Source: Croceicoccus marinus
GTDB lineage: Bacteria; Pseudomonadota; Alphaproteobacteria; Sphingomonadales; Sphingomonadaceae
DNA: 64,000 nucleotides
Assembly: GCF_001661675.2 (NCBI RefSeq)
Contig: NZ_CP019602.1
Span: 1-64,000 of the forward strand
Direction of reading: 5' to 3'
The notes below the pieces were generated by a model. The model did no database searches and was not told where the DNA came from. It was given only the letters and a program-made list of their open reading frames with translations. How positions within the stretch are numbered: position 1 is the first letter of the stretch; the number at the start of each line of letters is the position of its first letter. This document shows positions 1-8,333 of this stretch, piece after piece. The position numbers and the translations under genes were made by a program.

Positions 1-764
1 GCCGGTCAGGCGCGCGGCCTCGAAGCCGTCGCCGATCTCCACGCCCTTGACCGCATTGATGCCCATCATCGCTGACGCCAGGTCGGCGTCCAGCTTGCCA
101 TAGACCGGCGCCCCCCATCCGGCAGGCACGCCGCTGGCCTCGCATGTCACCACCGCGCCCAGCGAGGATCCCGAGCGGCGGCATAGTCCAGCCGTTCGGC
201 CCAGCGCTCCGCCGCGGAAGGGTCGGGGCAGAAGAACGGGTTGGTGGGGATGAGAGAGGCGTCGAAATTACCCTCGTCAATCGAGTCGCCGCCCATTTCC
301 GACACCCAGGCGCGAATCGTGACGCCGGGAATGATCTTGCGCGCGACCGCGCCTGCCGCGACGCGTGCTGCGGTTTCGCGCGCGCTGGACCGCCCGCCGC
401 CGCGATAGTCGCGCAGGCCGTATTTCGCGTCATAGGCGAAATCGGCGTGCCCTGGGCGATAGCTTTTCGCGATGTCCGAGTAGTCCTTGGAGCGCTGATC
501 GGTATTCTCGATCATCAGGCTGATCGCGTGCCGGTGGTCTGCCCGTCGAACACGCCCGACAGGATGCGCACCTCGTCCAGTTCGCGCCGCTGGGTGGTGA
601 AGCGGCTGGTGCCCCGGGCGGCGCGCGTCCATGAAAGGCTGGATGTCCCTTTCGGTCAGCGCGATGCGGGGCGGGCATCCATCGACCACCGCGCCCAGCG
701 CCGGCCCGTGGCTTTCGCCCCAGGTGGTGAACCGCAGCACGCGGCCGAAACTGTTCACACTCAT
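1..764 (-). pseudogene. aroC: Chorismate synthase, frameshifted and cut by the window edge
   Basis: Chorismate synthase makes chorismate from 5-enolpyruvylshikimate-3-phosphate, the last step of the shikimate pathway. The start ([20 protein letters not shown]) is typical of AroC, as are the later stretches [14 protein letters not shown] and [20 protein letters not shown]. The frame is broken three times. An extra G lies near 611-617, after which [20 protein letters not shown] is read in another frame. A missing base near 523-529 restores the original frame. A missing C near 175-184 then ends the frame early, while the expected continuation ([20 protein letters not shown]) runs in another frame to position 1. 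About 254 of the usual ~355 residues are present. All three lesions are single bases in G/C runs, so sequencing error is as likely as real decay. The gene is divergent from the ArsC-like gene at 897. Confidence 0.85.
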
Positions 765-896
765 GCGTTGAAGCCCATGTTCGATCCCCGGCCCTTTTCC
801 GATCCCGCCTTGCGCGCCCTATTCCTGCGTTGCACGCAAAAGTCCACCTGTCCTATCGGCGCCTGCATATTGAATGTTTCACGAAAGGCCCCCGGC

Positions 897-1244
897 ATGA
901 CCACGATAGTCTATGGCATTCCCAATTGCGACACGGTGAAGAAGGCCCGCAACTGGCTGGATGACGCCGGGATCGCCCATGCGTTCCACGATTACAGGAA
1001 ACAGGGCGTGCCGGAAGCGCATCTGAAGGCATGGATTGCCGACAAGGGCTGGGAGCCGATCCTGAACAAGCGCGGCACGACGTTCCGCAAGCTGCCCGAT
1101 GAGGACCGGCAGGACATCGATGCCGCCAAGGCGGAGGCGCTGCTGATGGCAAACCCGTCGATGATCAAGCGGCCCATCGTGGAGCATGACGGCGGGTTGC
1201 TGGTGGGCTTCGATGCCGGCGAATGGTCGGCGTCGCTTAAATAA
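897..1244 (+). CDS. ArsC/Spx-family reductase (YffB-like)
   Basis: This 115-residue protein belongs to the ArsC/Spx thioredoxin-fold family. Its N-terminus has GIPNCDTVKKARNWL, with the single active-site cysteine of the PNCDTVKKA motif near residue 10, which is typical of the YffB subgroup. The C-terminal half contains the family's NPSMIKRPIVE segment, which closes the fold around the cysteine. True ArsC enzymes reduce arsenate with glutathione. The YffB subgroup has the fold but its substrate is not settled, and there is no ars operon nearby, so an arsenate role is not supported by context. The ATG at 897 is chosen because homology begins exactly there. An open frame extends upstream to 144 but is antisense to aroC and has no similarity. 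Confidence 0.88.
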   Translation: MTTIVYGIPNCDTVKKARNWLDDAGIAHAFHDYRKQGVPEAHLKAWIADKGWEPILNKRGTTFRKLPDEDRQDIDAAKAEALLMANPSMIKRPIVEHDGGLLVGFDAGEWSASLK

Positions 1245-1245
1245 C

Positions 1246-1266
1246 TATTGCGACGCACTCGCAATA
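1246..1266. promoter_or_regulatory. Fur-box-like inverted repeat
   Basis: A perfect dyad has arms TATTGCGA and TCGCAATA separated by five bases. It ends 50 bases before the siderophore-interacting protein start. The length and TTGCGA/TCGCAA half-sites resemble alphaproteobacterial Fur-type operators. Iron-responsive control of the downstream gene is inferred from the site's position and that gene's function. Confidence 0.55.
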
Positions 1267-1315
1267 TAACGCAGAGCGCCTATCTGGGTCATCGGAAACG
1301 AACGGAAGGATCATC

Positions 1316-2074
1316 ATGGCACGCCCCGAACCGCGCACGCTTGCTCTCCTGTCTCGCACCCGGGTGACGCCCAACATGGTCCGCTTGCGGCTGGGCGGTT
1401 CGGGGATGGCCGGTTTTCCGGAAGGCTCGCAGGGCGGATATGTGAAGCTGCGCCTGTCCGACGGCGCGGAGGGTGCGAGGCCGGTGGTACGCACCTATAC
1501 GATCCGGCAGCAGGGCGCGGAATGGATCGATCTGGACTTCGTGGTGCACGGTCTGGACCATGAAAGCCCCGGTCCCGCCGTCCAATGGGCACTGGATGCG
1601 CAGCCCGGCGACATCATTTCGGTCGGCGGTCCCGGTCCGGCCAAGCCGCTGCCCGAAGACATGGATTTTTACCTGGTGGCGGGCGACATGACTGCGCTGC
1701 CCGCCATCTCGGTCAATCTGGAAGCGCTGCCCCGACATGCGCGCGGCGCGGCGGTGATCGAGATCCAGCACGAGGACGACCGGCAGGATCTGATCGTGCC
1801 GGAGGGGCTTGCGGTTCACTGGCTGGTCAACCCGCATCCCGGCAGCGATCCGGACCTGCTGGTGCGAAAGCTGCGCGAACTGGGATGGCGGGACGGCGAG
1901 ACCTATGCCTGGGTTGCGGCGGAATTCGCGGCCATGCGGGCGCTGCGCGACTATTTCCGCAGCGAGCGCGGGCTCGGTCCCGACCGGCTCTATGCCTCAA
2001 GCTATTGGAAGCAGGGCGAGGACGAGGACAGCCACCGCGTGACCAAGCGGGCCGATGCGGAACTGGCGGCCTGA
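1316..2074 (+). CDS. Siderophore-interacting protein (flavin ferric-siderophore reductase)
   Basis: This is a 252-residue member of the siderophore-interacting protein family: cytoplasmic flavoenzymes that reduce Fe(III) in imported siderophores so that the iron is released. The N-terminal FAD-binding barrel (about residues 1-120) contains VVRTYTIR, matching the RxYT flavin-binding motif. The C-terminal NAD(P)H-binding half (about 120-250) ends with the family signature SSYWKQGEDEDSH. Start 1316 gives the normal family length. The perfect dyad at 1246-1266 lies immediately upstream and suggests Fur control. The gene stands alone on this strand and meets ubiG tail to tail: the two stop codons abut within TGATCA. 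The family assignment is firm; the siderophore substrate is unknown. Confidence 0.92.
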   Translation: MARPEPRTLALLSRTRVTPNMVRLRLGGSGMAGFPEGSQGGYVKLRLSDGAEGARPVVRTYTIRQQGAEWIDLDFVVHGLDHESPGPAVQWALDAQPGDIISVGGPGPAKPLPEDMDFYLVAGDMTALPAISVNLEALPRHARGAAVIEIQHEDDRQDLIVPEGLAVHWLVNPHPGSDPDLLVRKLRELGWRDGETYAWVAAEFAAMRALRDYFRSERGLGPDRLYASSYWKQGEDEDSHRVTKRADAELAA

Positions 2075-2812
2075 TCAGGCCCGGCGCGCGGTCGCGATAT
2101 AGTTGAGCGAGAGATCGCCCGAAAGCTCGAGCCCCCGCATCGGCGAAAAGGCGATGCCCTGCGGCGCGCCCATTACAAGCCCCGCGGCGGCGAGCAGTTC
2201 GCTCAATTCGTCGGGGGTGACGAAATCCTCCCAGTGATGCGTGCCGCGCGGGACCATGCCCAGACGCTCGGCCCCTTCGACCAGCAGCAGCTTCGAACGC
2301 GTGGTGCGATTGGGGGTGGAAATCACCATCAGCCCGCCATCCGCCAGCCGTTCCTGAAGCTGGTGGACGAAGGCGCCCTTGTCCGCGACATGCTCGATCA
2401 CCTCCATCGCGGTGACGAGGTCGAACCGATCGGCCTGCAATTCCGCCAGCTCGCCCGCGTGATAGGTGATGTCCAGCCCTGCCGCCCTGGCATGCGCGCG
2501 CGCCGCGCCGATGTTCTCGGCCGCCGCGTCGACGCCGGTGACCTGCGCGCCCAGCCTTGCCAAAGGCTCGCACAGCAGGCCCGCACCGCAGCCGACGTCC
2601 AGCGCGGCCTTGCCCGCCAGCGGATGGCGCGCGCGAATGTCGCCGCCCCAGTGCATGTCCACCGCCTCGCGGATGAAGCCCAGCCGGACCGGGTTCAGCC
2701 GGTGCAGCATCGCGGAGGAGCCTTTCGGATCCCACCAGTCTGCCGCCAGCGCGCCGAAATGGGCGGCTTCCTCGGGACGGATGGTTACAGGTGATATTGT
2801 TGCATTGGCCAT
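2075..2812 (-). CDS. ubiG: Ubiquinone biosynthesis O-methyltransferase UbiG
   Basis: UbiG performs both O-methylations in ubiquinone synthesis using S-adenosylmethionine. The 245-residue length is normal for the family. The class I methyltransferase motif I is ALDVGCGAGLLCEPLARLG (near residue 70), followed by the acidic ribose-binding residue in VTGVDAA. The UbiG-specific features DWWDPKGSSAMLHRLNPVRL near the N-terminus and STPNRTTRSKLL near residue 165 are present. The gene is divergent from lysC across an 83-base gap and abuts the siderophore-interacting protein gene at its 3' end. UbiG next to aspartate kinase is a common arrangement in alphaproteobacteria. The assignment is secure. Confidence 0.95.
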   Translation of the reverse strand: MANATISPVTIRPEEAAHFGALAADWWDPKGSSAMLHRLNPVRLGFIREAVDMHWGGDIRARHPLAGKAALDVGCGAGLLCEPLARLGAQVTGVDAAAENIGAARAHARAAGLDITYHAGELAELQADRFDLVTAMEVIEHVADKGAFVHQLQERLADGGLMVISTPNRTTRSKLLLVEGAERLGMVPRGTHHWEDFVTPDELSELLAAAGLVMGAPQGIAFSPMRGLELSGDLSLNYIATARRA

Positions 2813-2895
2813 GCCATACCCTTAACAGCGCGCAGTTCGAACGGCCAGCATTCGCGTGGCCGACCTTGGCAGACAGACAGAGAAGGCGAAGCATA

Positions 2896-4164
2896 GTGGC
2901 TCGCATCGTGATGAAGTTCGGCGGCACCTCGATGGCGGGGACGGAGCGTATTCGCCGCGTCGCCAATATCGTGCGCCGCCAGCAGGCCGCGGGGCACGAG
3001 GTGGCGGTGGTCGTTTCGGCCATGGCGGGCGAGACCGACCGGCTGGTCAATTTCTGCCGCGAGGCCAATCCGCTCTACGACCCCGCCGAATATGACGTGG
3101 TTGTCGCCGCGGGCGAGCAGATCACCAGCGGGCTTCTGGCGCTGACGCTGCAGGCGCTGGGCTGCAAGGCGCGGTCGTGGCTGGGCTGGCAGGTCCCGAT
3201 CCACACCGACAACGCCCACGCCAAGGCGCGCATCGGCGAGATCGACGCCGCCGAAATGATTGCCAGCATGCAGGCGGGCGAGATCGCGGTGATCCCCGGT
3301 TTCCAGGGACTGGCCGAGGATGGCCGCGTCGCCACGCTGGGCCGGGGCGGCAGCGATACCAGCGCCGTGGCGGTCGCCGCCGCGGTCAAGGCGGACCGCT
3401 GCGACATCTATACCGATGTCGACGGCGTCTATACCACCGACCCGCGCATCGTCGCCAAGGCCCGCAAGCTTAAGGCCGTGACGTTCGAGGAAATGCTCGA
3501 GCTTGCCTCGGTCGGGTCCAAGGTGCTGCAGACCCGCTCTGTCAGCCTTGCGATGAAGGAAAAGGTACCCGTCCAGGTGCTGTCGTCGTTCATCGACGAC
3601 GATGCGCCTTTGGCCGATGAATTGCCCGGAACGCTGATCGTCAGCGAGGAAGAGCTTGAAGGACTCGACATGGAAAGCCAGCTGATCACCGGCATTGCCG
3701 CCGACAAGAACGAAGCCAAGGTCATCCTGACCCGCGTGCCCGACCGCCCCGGCGCGGTGGCCAGCATCTTCACCCCGCTGGCGGCGGCCAACATCAACGT
3801 CGACATGATCATCCAGAACGTGGGCCGCGACAAGGGCGAGACCGACGTGACCTTCACCGTGCCGGGCGCCGACCTGGTGCGCACCCAGGCGCTGCTGGAA
3901 GAGCACAAGCCCCAGATCGGCTTCAACCGCGTGATCACCGATCCCAAGGTTGCGAAGATCAGCGTCGTGGGCGTGGGCATGCGCAGCCACGCGGGCATCG
4001 CCAGCACCATGTTCAAGGCGCTGGCCGATCGCGGCATCAACATCCAGGCGATCTCGACCAGCGAGATCAAGGTGTCGGTGCTGATCGACGAGGACGAGAC
4101 CGAGCTGGCCGTGCGCGTCCTGCACACCGCCTATGGGCTGGACGCGGTCGACGACGCGGCCTGA
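2896..4164 (+). CDS. lysC: Aspartate kinase
   Basis: Aspartate kinase phosphorylates L-aspartate, the first step towards lysine, threonine, methionine and diaminopimelate. The protein starts MARIVMKFGGTSMAG, with the kinase KFGGTS motif near residue 7. It carries the conserved GRGGSDTSAVAVAAA segment near residue 150 and DVDGVYTTDPR near residue 175. Two ACT domains occupy about residues 265-420 and are the usual site of feedback inhibition. GTG at 2896 is used because homology begins there; the frame is open further upstream but those residues match nothing. Length is 422 residues, normal for the single-function enzyme. Homoserine dehydrogenase, which acts downstream, is encoded at 59917. 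Confidence 0.95.
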   Translation: MARIVMKFGGTSMAGTERIRRVANIVRRQQAAGHEVAVVVSAMAGETDRLVNFCREANPLYDPAEYDVVVAAGEQITSGLLALTLQALGCKARSWLGWQVPIHTDNAHAKARIGEIDAAEMIASMQAGEIAVIPGFQGLAEDGRVATLGRGGSDTSAVAVAAAVKADRCDIYTDVDGVYTTDPRIVAKARKLKAVTFEEMLELASVGSKVLQTRSVSLAMKEKVPVQVLSSFIDDDAPLADELPGTLIVSEEELEGLDMESQLITGIAADKNEAKVILTRVPDRPGAVASIFTPLAAANINVDMIIQNVGRDKGETDVTFTVPGADLVRTQALLEEHKPQIGFNRVITDPKVAKISVVGVGMRSHAGIASTMFKALADRGINIQAISTSEIKVSVLIDEDETELAVRVLHTAYGLDAVDDAA

Positions 4165-4174
4165 GCGGACCGTT

Positions 4175-4207
4175 CGCGGATCCGCGGCGCAAGCGGATCC
4201 GCTGCGG
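4175..4207. repeat. Double GCGGATCCGC palindrome after lysC
   Basis: Two copies of the palindrome GCGGATCCGC lie just past the lysC stop, so the RNA can fold into one long G/C stem. No T-run follows, so this is at best a weak or factor-assisted terminator. Confidence 0.5.
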
Positions 4208-4342
4208 CGGCCATTGCGGCGCTGATCGCGGCTTTAAGCGCCGGGCGCGGCGGGATGCGCGCTGCCCGGCGGAATTGCGCGGCCTTTGCCTGCCGTGCCC
4301 CGCTGTCCGGTTATCCGGCAGTCTCGGCCCGAACCAAAGGAA

Positions 4343-4374
4343 AACCCCCGCCAGGCTTGCGCCGGGCGGGGGTT
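4343..4374 (-). terminator. Rho-independent terminator of the cytochrome c gene
   Basis: On the minus strand a ten-base stem (AACCCCCGCC with GGCGGGGGTT) closes an 11-base loop and is followed by TTTCC. It lies about 27 bases after the cytochrome c stop codon. Confidence 0.75.
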
Positions 4375-4400
4375 CCTGGTGATTCGGTGATGTCGCCTGC

Positions 4401-5063
4401 CTATTCGCCGACGGGTGCTGTCGTGTCCGTGTCGGCGGCGACCTCGGGATAGGTCCCGGCGCTGGCGTCCGAAGCCTCGGTGCTGAGCGTGCTCGGCTCG
4501 TCCACGGCCTCGATCTCGGCGGCGACCGTTTCGGCGGGGACTTCCTCCACCTCGGGCAAGGGCAGGTTCGAGCCCATGCTGTTGAGATAGGCGATGATAT
4601 TGGCGCGGTCTTCCGGATTGCCGAGGCCCGCGAAGCTCATCTTCGTGCCATTGGCAAAGGCGCGCGGGCTGGTCAGCCACGCGTCCATGTTCTCGAAATC
4701 CCAGTTGCCGCCGTGACTCGACAGCGCCGGGCTATAGGCGAAGCCGGCCGCGTGCTGGCCGATGGGCTTGCCCATGATGCCCCACAGGTTCGGGCCGATG
4801 CCGTTGGGCCCGCCCTGCGCGATGGTGTGGCACGCGGTGCACTTGGCGAAGACCGCCTCGCCCTTGGTCACGTCAGCGGTCGACAGCAGCATGGCCAGCG
4901 AGGGGCCTTCCTCGCCGCCTTCTTCCTCGGCGCCCTCGATCACATAGCCCAGTTCTTCGGGGCGTTCGCTGTCGAAGACATGGCCGCTGATGCTGGACAG
5001 GCCCAGGGCGACGACGCCGCCGAACAGGGTCCAGCCGAAGATGGTATTGGTTCTGCCGTCCAT
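4401..5063 (-). CDS. Membrane-anchored class I cytochrome c (CycM-like)
   Basis: This 220-residue protein has an uncleaved N-terminal membrane anchor (about residues 8-27), an acidic linker, and a class I cytochrome c domain. The haem motif CTACH is at residues 75-79, and Met142 in GTKMSFAG is the expected sixth ligand. The layout matches CycM/cytochrome c552 proteins, which carry electrons from the bc1 complex to cytochrome oxidase on the periplasmic face. An acidic, Ala/Glu-rich tail of about 50 residues follows the haem domain and is unusual in length. MDGRTNTIFGW at 5063 is the chosen start; the frame is open to 5177 but the extra residues look non-coding. The gene is transcribed alone, ends in a clear terminator, and is divergent from pheA. 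Confidence 0.9.
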   Translation of the reverse strand: MDGRTNTIFGWTLFGGVVALGLSSISGHVFDSERPEELGYVIEGAEEEGGEEGPSLAMLLSTADVTKGEAVFAKCTACHTIAQGGPNGIGPNLWGIMGKPIGQHAAGFAYSPALSSHGGNWDFENMDAWLTSPRAFANGTKMSFAGLGNPEDRANIIAYLNSMGSNLPLPEVEEVPAETVAAEIEAVDEPSTLSTEASDASAGTYPEVAADTDTTAPVGE

Positions 5064-5297
5064 CAGAGAAAATATCCGTCTGCGAGTGCGCGCGTGAAAG
5101 CGTTCATGAAAAGATGCATTGGTTCGTGGCCGATAGGGCTCGCGCGCCGCTCTAAATAAGGGTTCGGCGCCTGACAAGGGCGTTTCATGCCATGGCGCGA
5201 TTCGTTTGGGCGATTTGCCCCGGCCATGGGCCGCGCGTCGCGCCTTGCGGCTTAACCCACTTGGCAGCCGCGCGGCGACGGCCTAACGGCATGGCCC

Positions 5298-6212
5298 ATG
5301 AACGCGCCCTTGCCCACGAAGGCCAGCCCCTATGCCGCACCGGCGATGGCGCTGGTGAACAAGATGACCCGCGCCGCGCTTGCGCAGCCCGACCGGGCGA
5401 TGTCGTTCCAGGGCGCGCCGGGCGCCAATTCGCATATCGCGGCGCTGAACTTCGATCCCGATTGCCTGCCGATGCCCTGCTTCTCGTTCGCGGACGCGAT
5501 CGACGCCGTCAAGGAAGGGCGCGCCGCGCGGGCCATCATCCCGATCGAGAATTCGCATAACGGGCGCGTGGCGGACATCCATTTCCTGCTGCCGGAATCG
5601 GGGCTTGCCATCACCGGCGAGCATTTCATGGAGATCCATCACCATCTGATGGCGCTGGGTGATGGCCCCTATCGCGCGGTGATCAGCCATCCGCAGGCGC
5701 TGGGCCAGTGCCGTCACCGGCTGCGCGCCGACGGGCTGGTGCCGATGGACCATGCAGACACCGCCGGCGCCGCCGCGACCGTGTTCGAACAGCAGGATCC
5801 GGGTCTTGCCGCGATCGCTCCCGAAATGGCGGCCGAGCTTTACGGGTTGAAGATCGTCGCGCGCGAGATCGAGGATGCGCGCGACAACATGACGCGATTC
5901 GTCGTGCTGGCGAAGGACGCGCTGGACCCGGCGACCATCGAGGGACCGGCCATGACCACCTTCGTGTTCGAGGTGCGCAATATCCCGGCCGCGCTGTACA
6001 AGGCGCTGGGCGGATTCGCGACCAACGGCGTCAACATGACCAAGCTGGAAAGCTATCAGAAGGGCGCGGCCTTTGCCGCGACCGAGTTCTATGCCGACAT
6101 TCTGGGCGCCCCCGGCCAGCCCGCCGTGGATCGCGCGCTGGAAGAGCTGGGCTTCTATTCCAAGCATCTTCGCATGCTGGGCACCTATCCGCAGGCGCGC
6201 GAACGCGGCTGA
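5298..6212 (+). CDS. pheA: Prephenate dehydratase
   Basis: Prephenate dehydratase converts prephenate to phenylpyruvate in phenylalanine synthesis. The catalytic domain covers about residues 34-215 and contains FQGAPGANSH, AIIPIENSHNGRV and DNMTRF, where the threonine is catalytic. An ACT regulatory domain follows (about 220-300), with NMTKLESYQKG in the phenylalanine-binding region. No chorismate mutase domain is fused, so this is the monofunctional form usual in alphaproteobacteria (304 residues). It probably pairs metabolically with the aroC gene at the window start, but the two are not in an operon. The 234-base upstream region also serves the divergent cytochrome c gene. Confidence 0.94.
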   Translation: MNAPLPTKASPYAAPAMALVNKMTRAALAQPDRAMSFQGAPGANSHIAALNFDPDCLPMPCFSFADAIDAVKEGRAARAIIPIENSHNGRVADIHFLLPESGLAITGEHFMEIHHHLMALGDGPYRAVISHPQALGQCRHRLRADGLVPMDHADTAGAAATVFEQQDPGLAAIAPEMAAELYGLKIVAREIEDARDNMTRFVVLAKDALDPATIEGPAMTTFVFEVRNIPAALYKALGGFATNGVNMTKLESYQKGAAFAATEFYADILGAPGQPAVDRALEELGFYSKHLRMLGTYPQARERG

Positions 6213-6215
6213 CGC

Positions 6216-6368
6216 CTAGTTGGCGGTCCACCAGCAGAACAGCGCCGCCGACGTGCCGATCATAATGGCAATGACGCGGTCGGCGGCGGATCGCCGCCTG
6301 ACCGGTTTGACGGTTTCATGCCCGTAAACGGGCACTTGCGGCGAACTTGCCGCTTCTTGTGCTGCCAT
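6216..6368 (-). CDS. Small membrane peptide of unknown function
   Basis: A 50-residue open frame begins MAAQEAASSPQVPVYG and ends SAALFCWWTAN. It is preceded by a strong Shine-Dalgarno sequence (GGGAGG, about eight bases before the ATG). The N-terminal half is polar, followed by the basic cluster VRRRSAADR and one hydrophobic segment (about residues 32-47). That is the pattern of a single-pass, N-in membrane peptide. It sits tail to tail with pheA, three bases apart. No family is recognised. Support comes from the ribosome binding site, the amphipathic layout and the otherwise empty gap, so confidence is moderate. Confidence 0.5.
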   Translation of the reverse strand: MAAQEAASSPQVPVYGHETVKPVRRRSAADRVIAIMIGTSAALFCWWTAN

Positions 6369-6692
6369 CTCCCACCTCCCGTTATGAATCGCGCTGCCGC
6401 ATCATGGTCATGGCATGATGCGACAGCGCGATCAGGACTTTTGCGCGGCAATCTACCGTCCCCCGACGACAGCTGCCGCGTCATGCCATTGCGACCGGGT
6501 CGCTCAGGTCCTGCTCTGAGGCATGAGACTACATTATAAACCGCCGATCAATGATGCCATCATGGAAATTCGGTTTGTTTGCGTTGGCAGGCGTGTTTTG
6601 TACGGTTAACCGCACGATGGCAGACGCCGGGCATGGTTGAACCGCCGTGCGCGCGGCTTCTTCCCTGCCAGCGCAAGAGGGCCCCGATACAC
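6369..6692. other. Intergenic gap with a long hairpin
   Basis: These 324 bases hold no convincing gene. The hairpin at 6388-6432 is the only strong structure. The stretch from about 6525 to 6620 is AT-rich for this genome and probably carries the promoter of the GNAT gene. Confidence 0.5.
6388..6432. repeat. Long imperfect hairpin upstream of the small membrane peptide gene
   Basis: The arms ATCGCGCTG-C-CGCATCAT and ATGATGCG-A-CAGCGCGAT pair over 17 base pairs with one C/A mismatch around a nine-base loop. It lies 20 bases upstream of the minus-strand start at 6368. On the plus strand it is followed by a short T-run (CTTTTG), so it could also act as a terminator for plus-strand transcripts. 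Confidence 0.55.
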
Positions 6693-7217
6693 ATGACAGA
6701 TTTCCGCCTGCGCGATGCCGCCATCGGTGATGCCGCAGCCCTGTCCATGCTTGGGCGAGAGAGCTTCGTGGCCGCTTTCGGCCATCTCTACCGGCCCGAG
6801 GATCTGGCGCGCTTCCTGGATGAGGTGCACGACCCCGCCGCCATCGCCGCGCAGATCGCCGATCCGGCGGTCCTGCACCAGCTGGCGGTGGACGATACGG
6901 ACCGTCTGCTGGGCTATTGCAAGCTCGACGCCCACAGTTTCTATGGCGAATATTCCGACGCGCGCAGTCCGCTGGGGCTCAGCCAGCTCTATACCGATCC
7001 GGCAATGACGGGGCTCGGGCTGGGGGCGGCGCTGATGGAATGGGCACTTGGGACGGCGCGGGCGCGCGGCTGCGATGCCATACAGCTGTCGGTCTGGAGC
7101 GAGAATTTGGGCGCGCAGCGTTTTTACCAGCGGCACGGTTTTGCCAAGATCGCCGACATCGACTTCTGGGTCGGCAGCCACCGCGACGACGAGTTCCTCT
7201 ACGAGTTGCGGCTTTGA
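6693..7217 (+). CDS. GNAT-family N-acetyltransferase
   Basis: This 174-residue protein is a GNAT acetyltransferase, which moves an acetyl group from acetyl-CoA to an amine. The acetyl-CoA-binding loop is seen as TGLGLGAALMEWAL (about residues 108-122), preceded by the strand LSQLYTDPAM. SVWSENLGAQRFYQRHGF (about 132-149) is the conserved motif B region. The start MTDFRLRDA is where homology begins; an upstream in-frame extension to 6579 is not supported. The 3' end lies four bases from the end of the convergent ZntB-like gene. The substrate cannot be predicted. Confidence 0.85.
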   Translation: MTDFRLRDAAIGDAAALSMLGRESFVAAFGHLYRPEDLARFLDEVHDPAAIAAQIADPAVLHQLAVDDTDRLLGYCKLDAHSFYGEYSDARSPLGLSQLYTDPAMTGLGLGAALMEWALGTARARGCDAIQLSVWSENLGAQRFYQRHGFAKIADIDFWVGSHRDDEFLYELRL

Positions 7218-7221
7218 CCCG

Positions 7222-8235
7222 TCACAGCCATTTCCAGCGCCAGAACAGGAACAATTGCACCGCCAGGATGGCCGTGCACAGGCCGACGACTTCCCAGAAC
7301 GCATTGCCGTCGTTCACCCCCGGCATGCCGCCGACATTGATGCCCATCAGGCCCGTCAGAAAGCTGAGCGGCAGGAAGATGCCCGCGACGATGGTCAGCA
7401 TATAGGTCGCCTTCTCGCTGCTGGCGACGGCGCGGGCGCGAATCTCGTCCTGCAGCACCACCGCGCTTTCCATCGAGATGTCGATATCGTCGAGATAGCG
7501 GCGCAGGCGTTCGATCGTCTCGGCGATCTCGCGCCGGTCGTGATCCTCGAACCAGCCCGGCGCTTCGCGGCTGATGCGCTCCAGCGCCTCGTGCTGCGGG
7601 CTCATGTGGCGTTTCAGCGCCAGGCAGTTGCGGCGAATGGTGGTGATGCGGGGCAGGATTTCCTCGGGGTCCTCCTCGGGATCGACCCGCTCCAGCTCGT
7701 CGATATGTTCGTTCATGTCGATGATCGACCGGCTCATCCGCGCGATCATGTGCTCGGTCAGCTGGGTGATCAGCGATCCCGCGTCGGTCGGGCCGATGCC
7801 GCGGTCGATCTCGGCCAGCGTGTCGCGCGGGGTCTGCAGCCGTTCGCGGCGCAGGGTGATCAGCCGCCGCCCGTCGCACCACAATTGCATCGAGACCATG
7901 TCCTCGGGCTCGGCATTGGGGTTGAAGTTGATGCCGCGCAGCGTGGCGACCAGCGTATCGCCCTCGCGGAACGCGCGGGGGCGGGTGCGGTCGCTGACCA
8001 GCAGCTCTGCCGTGGGTTCCGGGATGCCGACCATGTTCTCGAGCCAGTCCTGCACGCCCGGCTGGTTGCGGCAGATATGCATCCACAGCACGTCATTCGG
8101 CCGCGACGGCGATGGGGCCCAGGCGCGCGCTTCCTCCCAGCCCAGCATGCGCCCGCCGCCCTTGCCGTCGAGTACGCGCGCGAACAGCAGCGCATCCTCG
8201 CCGCCATGATCGTCGTAGAGTTGAACGTCTTCCAA
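7222..8235 (-). CDS. ZntB/CorA-family divalent cation transporter
   Basis: The protein is a 337-residue member of the CorA superfamily of pentameric divalent-metal channels. A long cytoplasmic alpha/beta and helical domain is followed by two C-terminal transmembrane segments (about residues 277-297 and 312-333). The loop between them reads MGINVGGMPG, the GxN signature in the form typical of ZntB-type members, which move zinc. TTG at 8235 is chosen because a good Shine-Dalgarno sequence (AGGGAGG) lies seven bases upstream and LEDVQLYDDHG fits the family's start. An upstream ATG in the same frame would run over the ispG promoter and lacks a site. Zinc is inferred from the subfamily; magnesium cannot be excluded. 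Confidence 0.86.
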   Translation of the reverse strand: MEDVQLYDDHGGEDALLFARVLDGKGGGRMLGWEEARAWAPSPSRPNDVLWMHICRNQPGVQDWLENMVGIPEPTAELLVSDRTRPRAFREGDTLVATLRGINFNPNAEPEDMVSMQLWCDGRRLITLRRERLQTPRDTLAEIDRGIGPTDAGSLITQLTEHMIARMSRSIIDMNEHIDELERVDPEEDPEEILPRITTIRRNCLALKRHMSPQHEALERISREAPGWFEDHDRREIAETIERLRRYLDDIDISMESAVVLQDEIRARAVASSEKATYMLTIVAGIFLPLSFLTGLMGINVGGMPGVNDGNAFWEVVGLCTAILAVQLFLFWRWKWL

Positions 8236-8242
8236 GAACGGG

Positions 8243-8249
8243 CCTCCCT
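8243..8249 (-). promoter_or_regulatory. Ribosome binding site fixing the TTG start of the ZntB-like gene
   Basis: AGGGAGG on the minus strand lies seven bases upstream of TTG at 8235. No comparable site precedes the upstream ATG at 8358. Confidence 0.65.
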
Positions 8250-8333
8250 TTCGCGCGGGACTGATGGCGCATCGCCGCAATTCAGGCAAATGCGTCTTTG
8301 CCCCGTCACGCAAGGGACTGTATAGGCAGGGGC

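Noticed and set aside
4401..5177. Longer start for the cytochrome c gene at 5177
   Set aside because: The 38 added residues are Arg/Pro-rich, lie before the membrane anchor and have no ribosome site.
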